NCBI RefSeq assembly: GCF_048820915.1
Contig: NZ_JBMERR010000031.1
Span: forward strand, 1 to 31,675
Source: Cribrihabitans_A pelagius
GTDB lineage: Bacteria > Pseudomonadota > Alphaproteobacteria > Rhodobacterales > Rhodobacteraceae
DNA: 31,675 bases
Direction: 5' to 3'
Shown here one piece after another: positions 7,319 through 15,769 of the stretch. The translations under genes were made by a program, and so were the position numbers. The stretch's first letter is position 1; each line of letters starts with the position of its first letter. The notes under the pieces are model-generated. The model saw only the letters and a program-made list of their open reading frames with translations, was not told the DNA's origin and did no database searches.

Positions 7319-7771
7319 ATGTCAGAGATACTTACCAAGTCGCGGGCCAGGAACGTGTTCTACGGAGGCTCATTGTTCTTCGTCCTCGTGTTCGTGGCCA
7401 TGACCGTCCATAGCCACCGCTACATTGTCGAGACCTCCACATCCGGCATGGCGCTGACCGATGAGGTGCGTCTGGGCAAGCACGTCTGGGAACGCGCGTC
7501 CTGCATCAACTGTCACACGCTGCATGGCGAGGGCGCCTATTACGCGCCCGAAGTCGGCAACGTGATGACCCGCTGGGGCGTGCTGGACGACCCCGAAGGC
7601 GCCTACGAGATGCTGGACGCCTGGATGCAGGCGCAGCCCTCGGGCATCGAGGGCCGCCGCCAGATGCCGCATTTCGACATCACCGAAGAAGAAATGCGCG
7701 GGCTGTCGGAATTCCTGCGGTGGGCAGATCAGACCGACACCCAGAACTGGCCTCCGAACGATGCGGGCTGA
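7319..7771 (+). CDS. norC: Nitric oxide reductase subunit C (cytochrome c)
   Basis: NorC is the membrane-anchored cytochrome c subunit of the cNOR complex. It passes electrons from periplasmic carriers to NorB. The 150-residue protein has one N-terminal membrane anchor (about 13-30) and one haem c site, CINCH, at Cys62-Cys65-His66. MPHF near residue 115 supplies the likely distal Met. The size and the run TLHGEGAYYAPEVGNV are typical. It is the first gene of the nor operon, 12 bp before norB. An NnrR-type box stands 61 bp upstream of the ATG. Confidence 0.96.
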   Translation: MSEILTKSRARNVFYGGSLFFVLVFVAMTVHSHRYIVETSTSGMALTDEVRLGKHVWERASCINCHTLHGEGAYYAPEVGNVMTRWGVLDDPEGAYEMLDAWMQAQPSGIEGRRQMPHFDITEEEMRGLSEFLRWADQTDTQNWPPNDAG

Positions 7772-7783
7772 GGGAGAAACATC

Positions 7784-9127
7784 ATGAAATACCAATCTCA
7801 AAAGGTGGCCTACGCCTATTTTCTGGTGGCAATGGCACTGTTTGCGATCCAGGTGCTGGGCGGGCTGCTGGCAGGCTGGATCTACGTCTCGCCCAATACG
7901 TTAAGCGAGATTCTGCCCTTCAACATCGTGCGGATGCTGCACACCAATGCACTGATTGTCTGGCTGCTCCTGGGCTTCTTCGGCGCTGCCTACTACCTGA
8001 TCCCCGAGGAATCCGAACGGGAAATCTTCTCGGTCAAGCTCGCCTATATCCAGCTTGCCATCCTGGTCGTCGGCACCCTGGGGGCGGTGGGTTCTTACCT
8101 CGTCGGCATCCATGGCGGGCGGGAGTTCCTGGAGCAGCCCCTCTGGGTCAAGTTCGGCATTCTGGTGGCGGCGGTGATCTTCCTGGTGAACATTTCGCTC
8201 ACCGTGCTGGCGGGGCGCAAGACCGCGATCACCAATATCCTGCTGATGGGGCTGTGGCTGCTGTCGCTCCTGTGGATCTTTGCCTTCATCAACCCGGACA
8301 ACCTGTCGCTGGATAAAATGTACTGGTGGTTCGTCGTCCACCTTTGGGTTGAAGCCACCTGGGAACTGGTGATGGCCGCGATCCTAGGCTACCTGATGCT
8401 GAAGATGACCGGCGTCGACCGGGAAGTGGTGGAAAAATGGCTCTATGTCATTGTCGCCACCGCGCTGTTCTCGGGCATCCTCGGCACCGGACACCACTTC
8501 TTCTGGATCGGCACGCCGGGCTACTGGCAGTGGATCGGCTCGGTCTTTTCCACCTTCGAGGTGATCCCCTTCTTCGCGATGATGAGCTTTGCCTTCATCA
8601 TGGTCTGGAAGGGCCGCAAGAACCACCCCAACAAGGCGGCGCTGCTGTGGTCGCTGGGGGCTTCCACCGTGGCCTTCTTCGGGGCGGGCGTCTGGGGCTT
8701 CCTGCACACGCTGCACGGGGTGAACTTCTACACCCACGGCACCCAGATCACCGCCGCCCACGGACACCTTGCCTTCTATGGCGCCTATGTGGCCCTGAAC
8801 CTGGCGATGTTCACCTATGCGATGCCGCAGCTGCGGGGCCGTGATCCCTACAACCAGGTGCTGAACATGGCGTCCTTCTGGCTGATGACCGGCGGCATGG
8901 CCTTCATGACCTTCGTGCTGACCTTTGCCGGCACCATCCAGACCCACATGCAACGCATCGTCGGCGACTACTACATGGACGTGCAGGACCAGCTTGGCCT
9001 GTTCTACATGATGCGCTTCGGCGCCGGGGCCGCCGTGGTGATCGGTGCCCTGCTCTTCATCTACAGCCAGCTCGTGGTGCGCCGCGAGGTAATCACGCCC
9101 GGCCCCCTTGCCGCTCCCGGAGAATGA
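7784..9127 (+). CDS. norB: Nitric oxide reductase subunit B (catalytic)
   Basis: NorB is the catalytic subunit of cNOR, a haem-copper-oxidase relative that reduces two NO to N2O at a haem b3/non-haem iron centre in the inner membrane. The 447-residue protein has about 12 membrane helices. Visible landmarks are MLHTNALIVWLLLGFFGAAYY (haem b His), VHLWVEATWELV (Fe-B His and nearby Glu), GTGHHFFWIG (two Fe-B His) and GHLAFYGAYVALNLAMFTY (haem ligands). The length fits the short cNOR type, not the quinol-oxidising qNOR, which agrees with the separate norC in front. norQ follows 3 bp later. Confidence 0.97.
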   Translation: MKYQSQKVAYAYFLVAMALFAIQVLGGLLAGWIYVSPNTLSEILPFNIVRMLHTNALIVWLLLGFFGAAYYLIPEESEREIFSVKLAYIQLAILVVGTLGAVGSYLVGIHGGREFLEQPLWVKFGILVAAVIFLVNISLTVLAGRKTAITNILLMGLWLLSLLWIFAFINPDNLSLDKMYWWFVVHLWVEATWELVMAAILGYLMLKMTGVDREVVEKWLYVIVATALFSGILGTGHHFFWIGTPGYWQWIGSVFSTFEVIPFFAMMSFAFIMVWKGRKNHPNKAALLWSLGASTVAFFGAGVWGFLHTLHGVNFYTHGTQITAAHGHLAFYGAYVALNLAMFTYAMPQLRGRDPYNQVLNMASFWLMTGGMAFMTFVLTFAGTIQTHMQRIVGDYYMDVQDQLGLFYMMRFGAGAAVVIGALLFIYSQLVVRREVITPGPLAAPGE

Positions 9128-9130
9128 GCC

Positions 9131-9925
9131 ATGAATGCGATCAACATGCCCAAGGTGCCTTTCTACCAGGCCACCAGTGACGAAACCGCAGTCTTCGAGA
9201 TGGCCCAGGCAAACGGTCTGCCCCTTCTGCTGAAGGGGCCCACCGGCTGCGGCAAGACGCGCTTTGTGGAGCACATGGCGGCGCGGTTGGGGCTGCCGCT
9301 GCACACAGTGGCCTGCCATGACGACCTCTCGGCCGCCGACCTGATCGGGCGCTATCTGCTGAAGGGCGGCGAGACGGTCTGGGCGGACGGCCCGCTCACC
9401 CGCGCGGTGCGCGAGGGCGGCATCTGCTATCTGGATGAGGTGGTCGAGGCGCGGAAGGACGTCACTGTGGTGCTGCACCCCCTGACCGACGACCGCCGCC
9501 GCCTGGTGATCGACCGCACCGGAGAGGAACTGGCAGCCCCCAAGTCCTTTATGCTGGTGGCAAGCTACAACCCTGGCTACCAGAACATCCTGAAAAAGCT
9601 GAAACCCTCGACCCGTCAGCGGTTCCTGTCTGTCAGCTTCGACTTTCCCGATCCCGGGACCGAAGCCGCTGTGGTCACCGCCGAGAGCGGGCTGGACAAG
9701 GACCGCTCCGCGTCACTGGTGCGGCTGGCGGGGCATATCCGCAAGCTATCGGGCATGGACCTCGAGGAAGGCGTCTCGACCCGCCTGCTGATCTATGCCG
9801 CCACGCTGATTGCCAAGGGCATGAGCGTGGACCGGGCCCTTGAGGCCGCCATCATTGCCCCGCTCAGCGATGAAGCGGAGGTGTGCCAGGCGCTGCGGGA
9901 TCTGGCCGCATCGGTCTACGGGTGA
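9131..9925 (+). CDS. norQ: AAA+ ATPase NorQ (NO reductase activation)
   Basis: NorQ is a MoxR-type AAA+ ATPase that works with NorD to insert the non-haem iron into NorB in the cytoplasm and at the membrane. The 264-residue protein shows Walker A at 36-43 (GPTGCGKT) and Walker B at about 98-103 (ICYLDEV). A sensor stretch follows (FMLVASYNPGYQN), then STRQRFLSVSFDFP. The close spacing, 3 bp after norB and 4 bp before norD, shows co-transcription and probable translational coupling. Length and motifs are normal for the family. Confidence 0.96.
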   Translation: MNAINMPKVPFYQATSDETAVFEMAQANGLPLLLKGPTGCGKTRFVEHMAARLGLPLHTVACHDDLSAADLIGRYLLKGGETVWADGPLTRAVREGGICYLDEVVEARKDVTVVLHPLTDDRRRLVIDRTGEELAAPKSFMLVASYNPGYQNILKKLKPSTRQRFLSVSFDFPDPGTEAAVVTAESGLDKDRSASLVRLAGHIRKLSGMDLEEGVSTRLLIYAATLIAKGMSVDRALEAAIIAPLSDEAEVCQALRDLAASVYG

Positions 9926-9929
9926 TGCC

Positions 9930-11807
9930 ATGATCCATGCGCTCGACCTTCTTGAACCGGAGGAGACCGTCGGCAACCTGTGGCACGGCATGGCCACGCG
10001 CATCGGGGCGCAAAGCCCCGACGCCGCACAGGCGGTGCGGTACTGCGAGGTCCGCAACAGCGCCGCAACCCTGTTCCGCGCCTTGGGCGGCGGCAGCGGG
10101 GTGGAGATACTGGAAGCCCCGGCAGTGGCGCTGGAGCACCGCCCGGACCGGCTGCGCCGTATCGGCACCCCACGGGAAACCGGGCATGTTGCCAGCTTCG
10201 ACGGGGAGCGATTGCGCCTGCCGCCGGAGATGGCAGGCTTTTCCAGCCGCGCGCTGAACCGGCAGGCCTACCTGTGGCTGGCGGCCATGGCCGCGCTGAT
10301 CGAGCTCCCGGCCCCCTGCTCCGACCCCTACCAGGCGGACCAGCTGGAAATAGCGGCCAATGCCAGGGCCGCCGACCGCGCCTTTGCCGCCTGCCCGGGG
10401 CTGCGCCCAGCCTATGGCACGCTATGCGCTCAAATTGCCGCCGCGCGCAAACGCAGCGGGCTGCCGCGGTTCGAGGCCCGGATCGAGCGTATCATCCTGA
10501 ATCAGCTTGGCTCCCGCTGCCGGATTGCCGATCCCTGCGCCTGCGCCGCTCCGCGCGGCTACCGCAGCTTCCAGCCGGTGCCGGTCTGGCTGCGCCTGCC
10601 CGCCCGCGGCGCGGGCCGCCCCCCTGCCCCGGACCCCGGGGACGGCGCGGCACCCAGCCTGCCGGTGACTGCCCGCAAGGCCGCCCAGCGCGAGGAACGC
10701 GAGCAGGCCAACCGCAAGGACAGTTTCATCGTCCACCGATTTGAATCGATCCTGTCTTGGGCGGAAAGCCTGAACATCAACCGGATGGTGGATGACGACG
10801 ACAACGAAAATGCCCAGAAGGCGGCCGAGGATCAGGACAGCCTCACCCTGTCGCAGCACATGAAGCGCGCGGCCTCCCGCTTGCGGATCTCGCTGGACCT
10901 GTCACCGCAGGATTCCGAGCACGAGCGGCTGGCGGACCGCTTCACCTACCCCGAATGGAACCACCGTCTGGGCCGCCACATGCCGGACCACGCCCGGGTG
11001 CTGGAAGCCGAAGCCGAACCGGCCGCCGGGTTCCGTCCCGATCCGCGGCTGGTGGCCCGGGTGCAGCGGCAGTTCGCCCCGCTGACGCCCCGGCGGGTGA
11101 TGCTGCCGCGGCAGCTGGATGGGGACGAGCTGGACCTTGACGCCGCGGTGCAGTCGCAGGCCGATCTCGCGCTTGGCCTGCCGGGCAGCGACCGCATCTG
11201 GCAAGCAAGCCGCCCGATGGCCCGCGACCTGAGTGTTGCCGTGCTTATGGACTGCTCGCGCTCGACCGAGGCGACGCTGGGCGGCCGGCCGGTGATCGAG
11301 ACCGCGCGGGATGCGCTCGCGGCCTTCGCAGGAGGCATCGCCACCGCGGGCGACCGGCTGGCTATCTGGGGCTTCTCCTCCCTGCGCCGCGACCGGGTGT
11401 TCCTGACCCGGGCCAAGGGTTTTGAAGACGCGATGGACGCAGCGGTCACTGCCCGCATCGGCAGCTTCAAACCCGGGCACTACACACGGCTGGGGACAGC
11501 CATCCGCCATGCCTCCGCCCGGCTGGCCGAAGAAGGCAGCACCCGGCGCCTGCTGCTGGTGCTGACCGATGGCAAGCCCAACGATCTGGATCACTATGAA
11601 GGCATCCACGGGATCGAGGACAGCCGCATGGCGGTGCGCGAAGCGCGCGCGCTGGGGCATGCCGTGCATGGAGTGGTGATCGACGCGGACGGCCAGGACT
11701 GGTTTGCCCGCATCTTCGGGCGTGCGGGCTTCACCCTCCTGCCCGATCCCGCCCGGCTGCCGCGCGCCCTGCCTGAAATCTACCAATCCCTGACCATGGA
11801 GACCTGA
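9930..11807 (+). CDS. norD: NorD, von Willebrand A domain activator of NO reductase
   Basis: NorD is the partner of NorQ in cNOR maturation. The 625-residue protein has a poorly conserved N-terminal half and a C-terminal VWA domain from about residue 430. The MIDAS metal site is intact: DCSRS with Asp441, and a later LLLVLTDGKPND. An acidic stretch (DDDDNENAQKAAEDQD) lies in the middle. The start is the ATG at 9930, four bases after the norQ stop; an in-frame ATG at 9840 lies inside norQ and is rejected. The next small gene begins one base after the stop. Confidence 0.95.
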   Translation: MIHALDLLEPEETVGNLWHGMATRIGAQSPDAAQAVRYCEVRNSAATLFRALGGGSGVEILEAPAVALEHRPDRLRRIGTPRETGHVASFDGERLRLPPEMAGFSSRALNRQAYLWLAAMAALIELPAPCSDPYQADQLEIAANARAADRAFAACPGLRPAYGTLCAQIAAARKRSGLPRFEARIERIILNQLGSRCRIADPCACAAPRGYRSFQPVPVWLRLPARGAGRPPAPDPGDGAAPSLPVTARKAAQREEREQANRKDSFIVHRFESILSWAESLNINRMVDDDDNENAQKAAEDQDSLTLSQHMKRAASRLRISLDLSPQDSEHERLADRFTYPEWNHRLGRHMPDHARVLEAEAEPAAGFRPDPRLVARVQRQFAPLTPRRVMLPRQLDGDELDLDAAVQSQADLALGLPGSDRIWQASRPMARDLSVAVLMDCSRSTEATLGGRPVIETARDALAAFAGGIATAGDRLAIWGFSSLRRDRVFLTRAKGFEDAMDAAVTARIGSFKPGHYTRLGTAIRHASARLAEEGSTRRLLLVLTDGKPNDLDHYEGIHGIEDSRMAVREARALGHAVHGVVIDADGQDWFARIFGRAGFTLLPDPARLPRALPEIYQSLTMET

Positions 11808-11808
11808 T

Positions 11809-11988
11809 ATGAAACCGCTTCTCTGCGCCCTCCCGCTGGTTCTTGCACCGCTTGCGGCTATGGCGGGCGATTTTGAAAGGCCGATCCCGCAGCCCCAGAC
11901 CGAGACGGCGGAAGTCTGGTTTCTGGCCGCCTCGGTCCTGCTGATTGCCGCGCTCGTTTGCGTGCATATGCTGGTGAGGCGGCGATGA
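11809..11988 (+). CDS. Small membrane protein in nor operon (59 aa, unknown)
   Basis: The gene starts one base after the norD stop and overlaps the next gene by four bases (ATGA), so it is clearly part of the operon. The product has a predicted signal peptide or first membrane segment (MKPLLCALPLVLAPLAAMAG), a short periplasmic link rich in Pro and Gln, and a second membrane segment (VWFLAASVLLIAALVCVHML) ending in the positively charged VRRR. With the 74-aa gene that follows, it occupies the place where norE/norF lie in Paracoccus-type operons. I do not recognise the family; a small accessory subunit for NorCB is a guess. Confidence 0.75.
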   Translation: MKPLLCALPLVLAPLAAMAGDFERPIPQPQTETAEVWFLAASVLLIAALVCVHMLVRRR

Positions 11989-12209
11989 CCTCCCGGCCGT
12001 CCCTCAAGCTGATGGCCTGCCTCTACCCTTTCGGAGCGGGGGCCGCCGCCATCAATGTTTTCTTTGCTTCGCTCCTCGGCAGCTGGGCGGGGTGGAGCGT
12101 GTTGTCTCCGGTCGCAAGCGTCTGGATCGGGGTGCTGCTGGGTGTGCCCGTCACATGGGCCTTTGCCCGGCATATCCAGTCCCTTGCCAGGAAGGCGGAC
12201 AAAGGCTGA
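11985..12209 (+). CDS. Small membrane protein, last gene of nor operon (74 aa, unknown)
   Basis: The ATG overlaps the stop of the 59-aa gene. The 74-residue product has two hydrophobic segments, FGAGAAAINVFFASLLGSW and SVWIGVLLGVPVTWAF, with a short loop between them. The tail is basic (RHIQSLARKADKG). Two-helix hairpin proteins of this size occur at the end of several alphaproteobacterial nor operons and have been loosely compared with NorF, but I cannot assign it. It converges on nirV with 55 bp between, where a 6-bp GC hairpin (12219-12239) without a T run is the only possible stop signal. Confidence 0.75.
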   Translation: MTSRPSLKLMACLYPFGAGAAAINVFFASLLGSWAGWSVLSPVASVWIGVLLGVPVTWAFARHIQSLARKADKG

Positions 12210-12264
12210 CCGGGTGGACGCGGCAGCACAATGGCCGCGCGGAGCCGGGTATTGCCTGCCGCTC

Positions 12265-13080
12265 TCACTCCGAGGCAGCGGAACGGACCAGCCGGAAGCC
12301 GAGATAATCCGGCGGCAGGCCGGCGGCACAACCGCCCGCACTCGCGTCGCGGACAAAGTCGATGACCAGCGCGCGATGCACGCCCCCGGCCACCCGCACC
12401 CCGCAGTAGAGACCGGAAGCGCCAAGCGTGCCGTCCGGCTGGACGGAGGCATTTTCCATGCAGCTGCCGGTCCACTCCCAGACGCCCCGGGACATGTCCG
12501 CGACGCCCATGGAATTCACGCCGTAACTGCCCGCCGGCCGCAAGCTGTACGCAACCCGCCCCCGCAGCAGAGTGCCTTGGGCGTATTGCAGCAGCATCCG
12601 TTGCCCCGGGTCCAGGTCTGCATGTTCGGGCAAGGCATCGCCAAAACGCTCGGCCGCGGCGCGCTGCCATTCCGGCGCGGTGGGCAGGCGCCAGGGCTGG
12701 CCTGTCTCCTCTGCCAGCCAGGAGGCATAGGCGGCCGCGTCCACCCAGCTGACATGGGTTTGCGGAAGGTCCGTTGAGCCCGTGGCGATCGAGGCCGCGC
12801 AGGCCCCGGCCGCCACACACGTCTGGTACTCGCCCCGCGTGACCTGGTGAACCATCATGTGCAACGGCGGCACGATCTCAGTCCGGAAGGGAGCGGTCAC
12901 GGTCTTTCCGCCCCGCTGGAAGTTGCCGATCGGCCGGAAGGAGACCTCCCCGCCCGGGATTTCAACGGTGAGCGGCCCAGCCAGGCGCGGCGGCTTTTCG
13001 GCGGAGAACTGATGCAGCAACACGCCTCCCGCAGCAGTAGCCGCGAGCGCTCCTGCGGCCATCAATGCCTTGATGCCCAT
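12265..13080 (-). CDS. nirV: NirV, SUMF1/FGE-domain protein of nirK operon
   Basis: NirV is the formylglycine-generating-enzyme-like (SUMF1) protein found next to nirK in Rhodobacter and relatives. Its biochemical role is not established. The 271-residue protein has a signal peptide or anchor (MGIKALMAAGALAATAAGGVLL). The SUMF1 fold follows from about residue 40: VTRGEYQTCVAAGAC, VSWVDAAAYASWL, WRLPTAPEWQRAA, GVWEWTGSC and a final GFRLVRS. The export signal places it in the periplasm, unlike catalytic FGEs that modify nascent sulfatases in the cytoplasm. It lies 85 bp downstream of nirK on the same strand, so it is probably co-transcribed. Confidence 0.88.
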   Translation of the reverse strand: MGIKALMAAGALAATAAGGVLLHQFSAEKPPRLAGPLTVEIPGGEVSFRPIGNFQRGGKTVTAPFRTEIVPPLHMMVHQVTRGEYQTCVAAGACAASIATGSTDLPQTHVSWVDAAAYASWLAEETGQPWRLPTAPEWQRAAAERFGDALPEHADLDPGQRMLLQYAQGTLLRGRVAYSLRPAGSYGVNSMGVADMSRGVWEWTGSCMENASVQPDGTLGASGLYCGVRVAGGVHRALVIDFVRDASAGGCAAGLPPDYLGFRLVRSAASE

Positions 13081-13165
13081 GACCTTCCCTCCATCAGATA
13101 CCGCTGCAGGGGCAGCCGCAGATACGGCCGCCCCCTCGTCGTGTCAGGACCACGTGCCACCGGGA

Positions 13166-14317
13166 TTACGGCAGCGCGGTCTTGCCCTCATAGGCGGCGT
13201 CGTATTCGGTCGGGGCCTGAACCTGCTCCATCAGGTCGTTGTCCCAGTGGCCCTGCACCACCACATGCGCCGTCGCGCCGAGATTCACCGCCTCGATCAG
13301 GTTGTGGTTCACATAGGCGTAGACGCCGGGCTGCAGGAACTCGTAGAGCGCCGCCGCGGCGGAGCCGCCTGCGATGAACCAAGTTTCCAGGTCCCGTTGC
13401 GGCGGGTTATTGAACTTGCCGCGCTCCCAGACCAGATCCCCGTGACCGCCGATCAGGTGCGGGCGGGTGTCGCGGTTGGCCTGGCTGTGAACGAACAGGA
13501 CCTTCTCGCCCTGGTTGGCGGTCAGCGCATTGTCCCCGGTCAGCGCGCCCACCTTGCCGTTGAATACAATGTGGCTGGGCACGAGGCCGTTCATCACCTC
13601 CAGCGTGTCGGGATAGCTTTCGCCTGCGTCCGCAAAACGCTTGTAGCTGCCGTCCGCGTCCTTCGGAATGTAGAAGTCGTTTTCCCCGATGTAGAAGACG
13701 CGGTCGTAGGTAACCTGTTCGCCGTTGTGGTCCTTCAGACCGCCGCGGGGCAGAACCATGATCGCGCCGGCCATGCCGCTGACCACGTGCCAGGGGATCA
13801 TCGGGCCGCCGGGCGCGCAGTGGTAGACGAAGGTGCCCGGACGTGTCGCCTTGAATCGCAAAGTGGTCTTCTCGCCCGGGTTCACCAAGGTAAGCGAGCC
13901 GCCGCCCAGCGCTCCCGTCGCAGAGTGGAAGTCGATGTTGTGCTGCATCATGTTTTCGGGCGAGTTGAACAGCGTCAGCTCCACGTAGTCGCCTTCGTGG
14001 ACGACCATCAGCGGGCCGGGAATCGAACCGTTGAAGGTCATTGCCTGAAGGTAGGCGCCGTCTTCGACCTCGACCTCCTTCTCGACGATCTCCATCTCGA
14101 ACTCGACGATGCGCGGCGCGCCGGGAGCGGTCTGCTCGTGTTCATGGACGAAGGGCGGCCGCACCAGCTTGTGCTTGATCCGCTCCAAGCCGGACAGGTC
14201 CGCCGGCGGCGCCATGGACGTGTCCATGATCTCTTCAGCCTTTGCCGCCTTGGCGAGGATCGGAATGGCTGCGGCGCCTGCGGCGGCGGCCAGAAGTGCA
14301 GCTCTGCGGGTTAACAT
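13166..14317 (-). CDS. nirK: Copper nitrite reductase NirK
   Basis: NirK reduces nitrite to NO in the periplasm. The 383-residue protein begins with a Tat-type signal (LTRRAALLAAAAG). Two cupredoxin domains carry all copper ligands: type 1 by His126, Cys167, His177 and Met182; type 2 by His131, His166 and His338. The catalytic Asp129 and His287 are also present. Cys167 to His177 is 10 residues (CAPGGPMIPWH), the form seen in Rhodobacter-type class I enzymes. The start is the ATG at 14317 behind AAAGGAG; an upstream ATG at 14398 falls inside the promoter box and is rejected. An NnrR-type box is centred 74 bp upstream, with TATACT placed as -10. Confidence 0.97.
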   Translation of the reverse strand: MLTRRAALLAAAAGAAAIPILAKAAKAEEIMDTSMAPPADLSGLERIKHKLVRPPFVHEHEQTAPGAPRIVEFEMEIVEKEVEVEDGAYLQAMTFNGSIPGPLMVVHEGDYVELTLFNSPENMMQHNIDFHSATGALGGGSLTLVNPGEKTTLRFKATRPGTFVYHCAPGGPMIPWHVVSGMAGAIMVLPRGGLKDHNGEQVTYDRVFYIGENDFYIPKDADGSYKRFADAGESYPDTLEVMNGLVPSHIVFNGKVGALTGDNALTANQGEKVLFVHSQANRDTRPHLIGGHGDLVWERGKFNNPPQRDLETWFIAGGSAAAALYEFLQPGVYAYVNHNLIEAVNLGATAHVVVQGHWDNDLMEQVQAPTEYDAAYEGKTALP

Positions 14318-14357
14318 TTCAGTCTCCTTTCGGTGTCCCAATTTCTGTTCCGAGAAC

Positions 14358-14398
14358 AGTATAAGGCATTGGCAGCGCAGGAATTTGTGCTGGCTCAA
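14358..14398 (-). promoter_or_regulatory. nirK promoter with NnrR-type box
   Basis: On the minus strand TTGAG-CCAG-CACAA (14385-14398) is followed by TATACT (14358-14363). If transcription starts near 14350, the box is centred at about -41.5, the standard class II position for Fnr/NnrR activators, and the -10 is at the right distance. The box is identical in 13 of 14 bases to the one ahead of the pseudoazurin gene. Confidence 0.7.
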
Positions 14399-14489
14399 CC
14401 TTCCAGTCCACGCGGGGCCGCAAAGGGAAAAAAAGACGCGGGGCGCGATGTGCCACCCGCGTCAGGGAGCTTGGGGAACAGGCCGCAGA

Positions 14490-15689
14490 TCAGGCCGGGC
14501 GGACCGGGTTGGGGCGTTTGCGGCCCTGCCGTTCGGTGGCGAGCCAAGGCAGCAGGCGCCAGCACAGCAGCGCAAAGGACAGCGTCCAGACCAGCGCCGC
14601 CAGGTCCAGCCCGGTGATGCCGCCCGGCAGTTCGCCATATGGCCACAGCCGCCCGGCCAGCGAGACGAGCAGCCCGGCAAACGCCAGGTTCAGAACCGGC
14701 CCCGAGACCAGAGGCCGCCCGGTGTGCCCCATGGTTGCGCGCATCATCACCGCAACCGTCATGCCTCCGATCGCGCCGATGCCCCAGATGTGCATTCCCG
14801 CCTCTCGCGGGAGCAGGTCAAGGGCGGCAGCCGCATTTGCCAGCATCCCCAGGGGCGCAAACACAAATGCCGCATGCAGCATTGCCAGGATCGGGTTGCG
14901 CAGGGTTGCCAGCCCCCGCCAGCGGCCCAGACGGACGGATTGCAGGAACCCCGCGGCCAGCAGCAGGAACGCCGCCGCCAGCGTGGCGGGCCAGATCACC
15001 CATCCGGCCAGCGCCGGGGCCGCAATCAGGAGTGACACCCGGTCGAACCGGCCAAACGGCGCTGGCAGCTTGTTCGCGCCCTCCTGGTTCAGCCAGTTGC
15101 GGGTGAAACTGGGCAGAATGCGCCCGCCGATGAGCAGCACCAGGAAGATCAGCAGTGCCAGCCCCAGGCGCCGCCCCACTTCTGCCTGTCCGAACATGGC
15201 GGCCTCCGCGAAGAACAGGATGTTGGCGAGGCCCAACAGCCCGACCGGCCCCAGCACCATCAGATTCCGCCAGTTGCGCCCGGCGATGATCTCGCGCGCG
15301 ATAAGGACGGCCAGCACTACCAGAAATGCGTTATCGACGGCCGTGACCGCGCCCCAAGAGAGCGGCAGCACTCCCAGTACCGCCAGCCGCCCCAGCAGCC
15401 ACAGCAGCAGCATCAGAAAGAGAGGCCAGCCCCGCGCCGGCATCCGGCCTGTCCAGTTCGGCACGGCGGTGAACAGAAAGCCCGCAACCACGGCTCCGCC
15501 GTAGCCGAAGATCATCTCGTGGCTGTGCCAGTCCGCAGGAGACAGGACGCTGTGAAGCTCCCGGTCCCCCCGCCAGATCAGCATCCAGAACGGAACCGCC
15601 ACCAGCGCAAACAGGCATGCCGCCATGAAAAAGGGGCGAAACCCGTAGGACAGGATGGCGGGCCCGGAATAGGTGGATCGCTCAGTCAT
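14490..15689 (-). CDS. nnrS: NnrS-family haem/copper membrane protein
   Basis: NnrS is a 12-helix membrane protein of the NnrR regulon, reported to bind haem and copper and to protect against NO stress in other bacteria. The 399-residue product has about 12 hydrophobic segments. It shows the family patterns ILSYGFRPFFMAA near the N-terminus, DWHSHEMIFGYGGAVVAGFL, NWTGRMPARG, RILPSFTRNWLN and MMRATMGHTGRPL near the C-terminus. Conserved His residues in WHSHEM and GHTG are present. The start is the ATG at 15689 behind GGGAG; the ATG five codons upstream is less well placed. It lies between pseudoazurin and nirK on the same strand, with its own spacing of 172 bp to nirK and an own-promoter box for nirK in between. 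Confidence 0.92.
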   Translation of the reverse strand: MTERSTYSGPAILSYGFRPFFMAACLFALVAVPFWMLIWRGDRELHSVLSPADWHSHEMIFGYGGAVVAGFLFTAVPNWTGRMPARGWPLFLMLLLWLLGRLAVLGVLPLSWGAVTAVDNAFLVVLAVLIAREIIAGRNWRNLMVLGPVGLLGLANILFFAEAAMFGQAEVGRRLGLALLIFLVLLIGGRILPSFTRNWLNQEGANKLPAPFGRFDRVSLLIAAPALAGWVIWPATLAAAFLLLAAGFLQSVRLGRWRGLATLRNPILAMLHAAFVFAPLGMLANAAAALDLLPREAGMHIWGIGAIGGMTVAVMMRATMGHTGRPLVSGPVLNLAFAGLLVSLAGRLWPYGELPGGITGLDLAALVWTLSFALLCWRLLPWLATERQGRKRPNPVRPA

Positions 15690-15718
15690 GTTTGGCTCCC
15701 GCAAGCGAAAGTGAAAAT

Positions 15719-15743
15719 AGGCGGCACCGGTCAGGTGCCGCCT
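15719..15743 (-). terminator. Intrinsic terminator after pseudoazurin gene
   Basis: A perfect 10-bp stem (AGGCGGCACC / GGTGCCGCCT) with a 5-nt loop is followed on the minus strand by ATTTTCAC. It stands between the pseudoazurin stop (15770) and the nnrS start (15689). It would end most pseudoazurin transcripts, leaving nnrS to read-through or a weak promoter of its own. Confidence 0.7.
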
Positions 15744-15769
15744 GTCAGGTCCTCAACCGGGACGCGTGG

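Noticed and set aside
12219..12239. CGCGGC/GCCGCG hairpin between the nor operon and nirV as a terminator
   Set aside because: The stem is only 6 bp, with a 9-nt loop and no T run on either side; too weak to list as a terminator.
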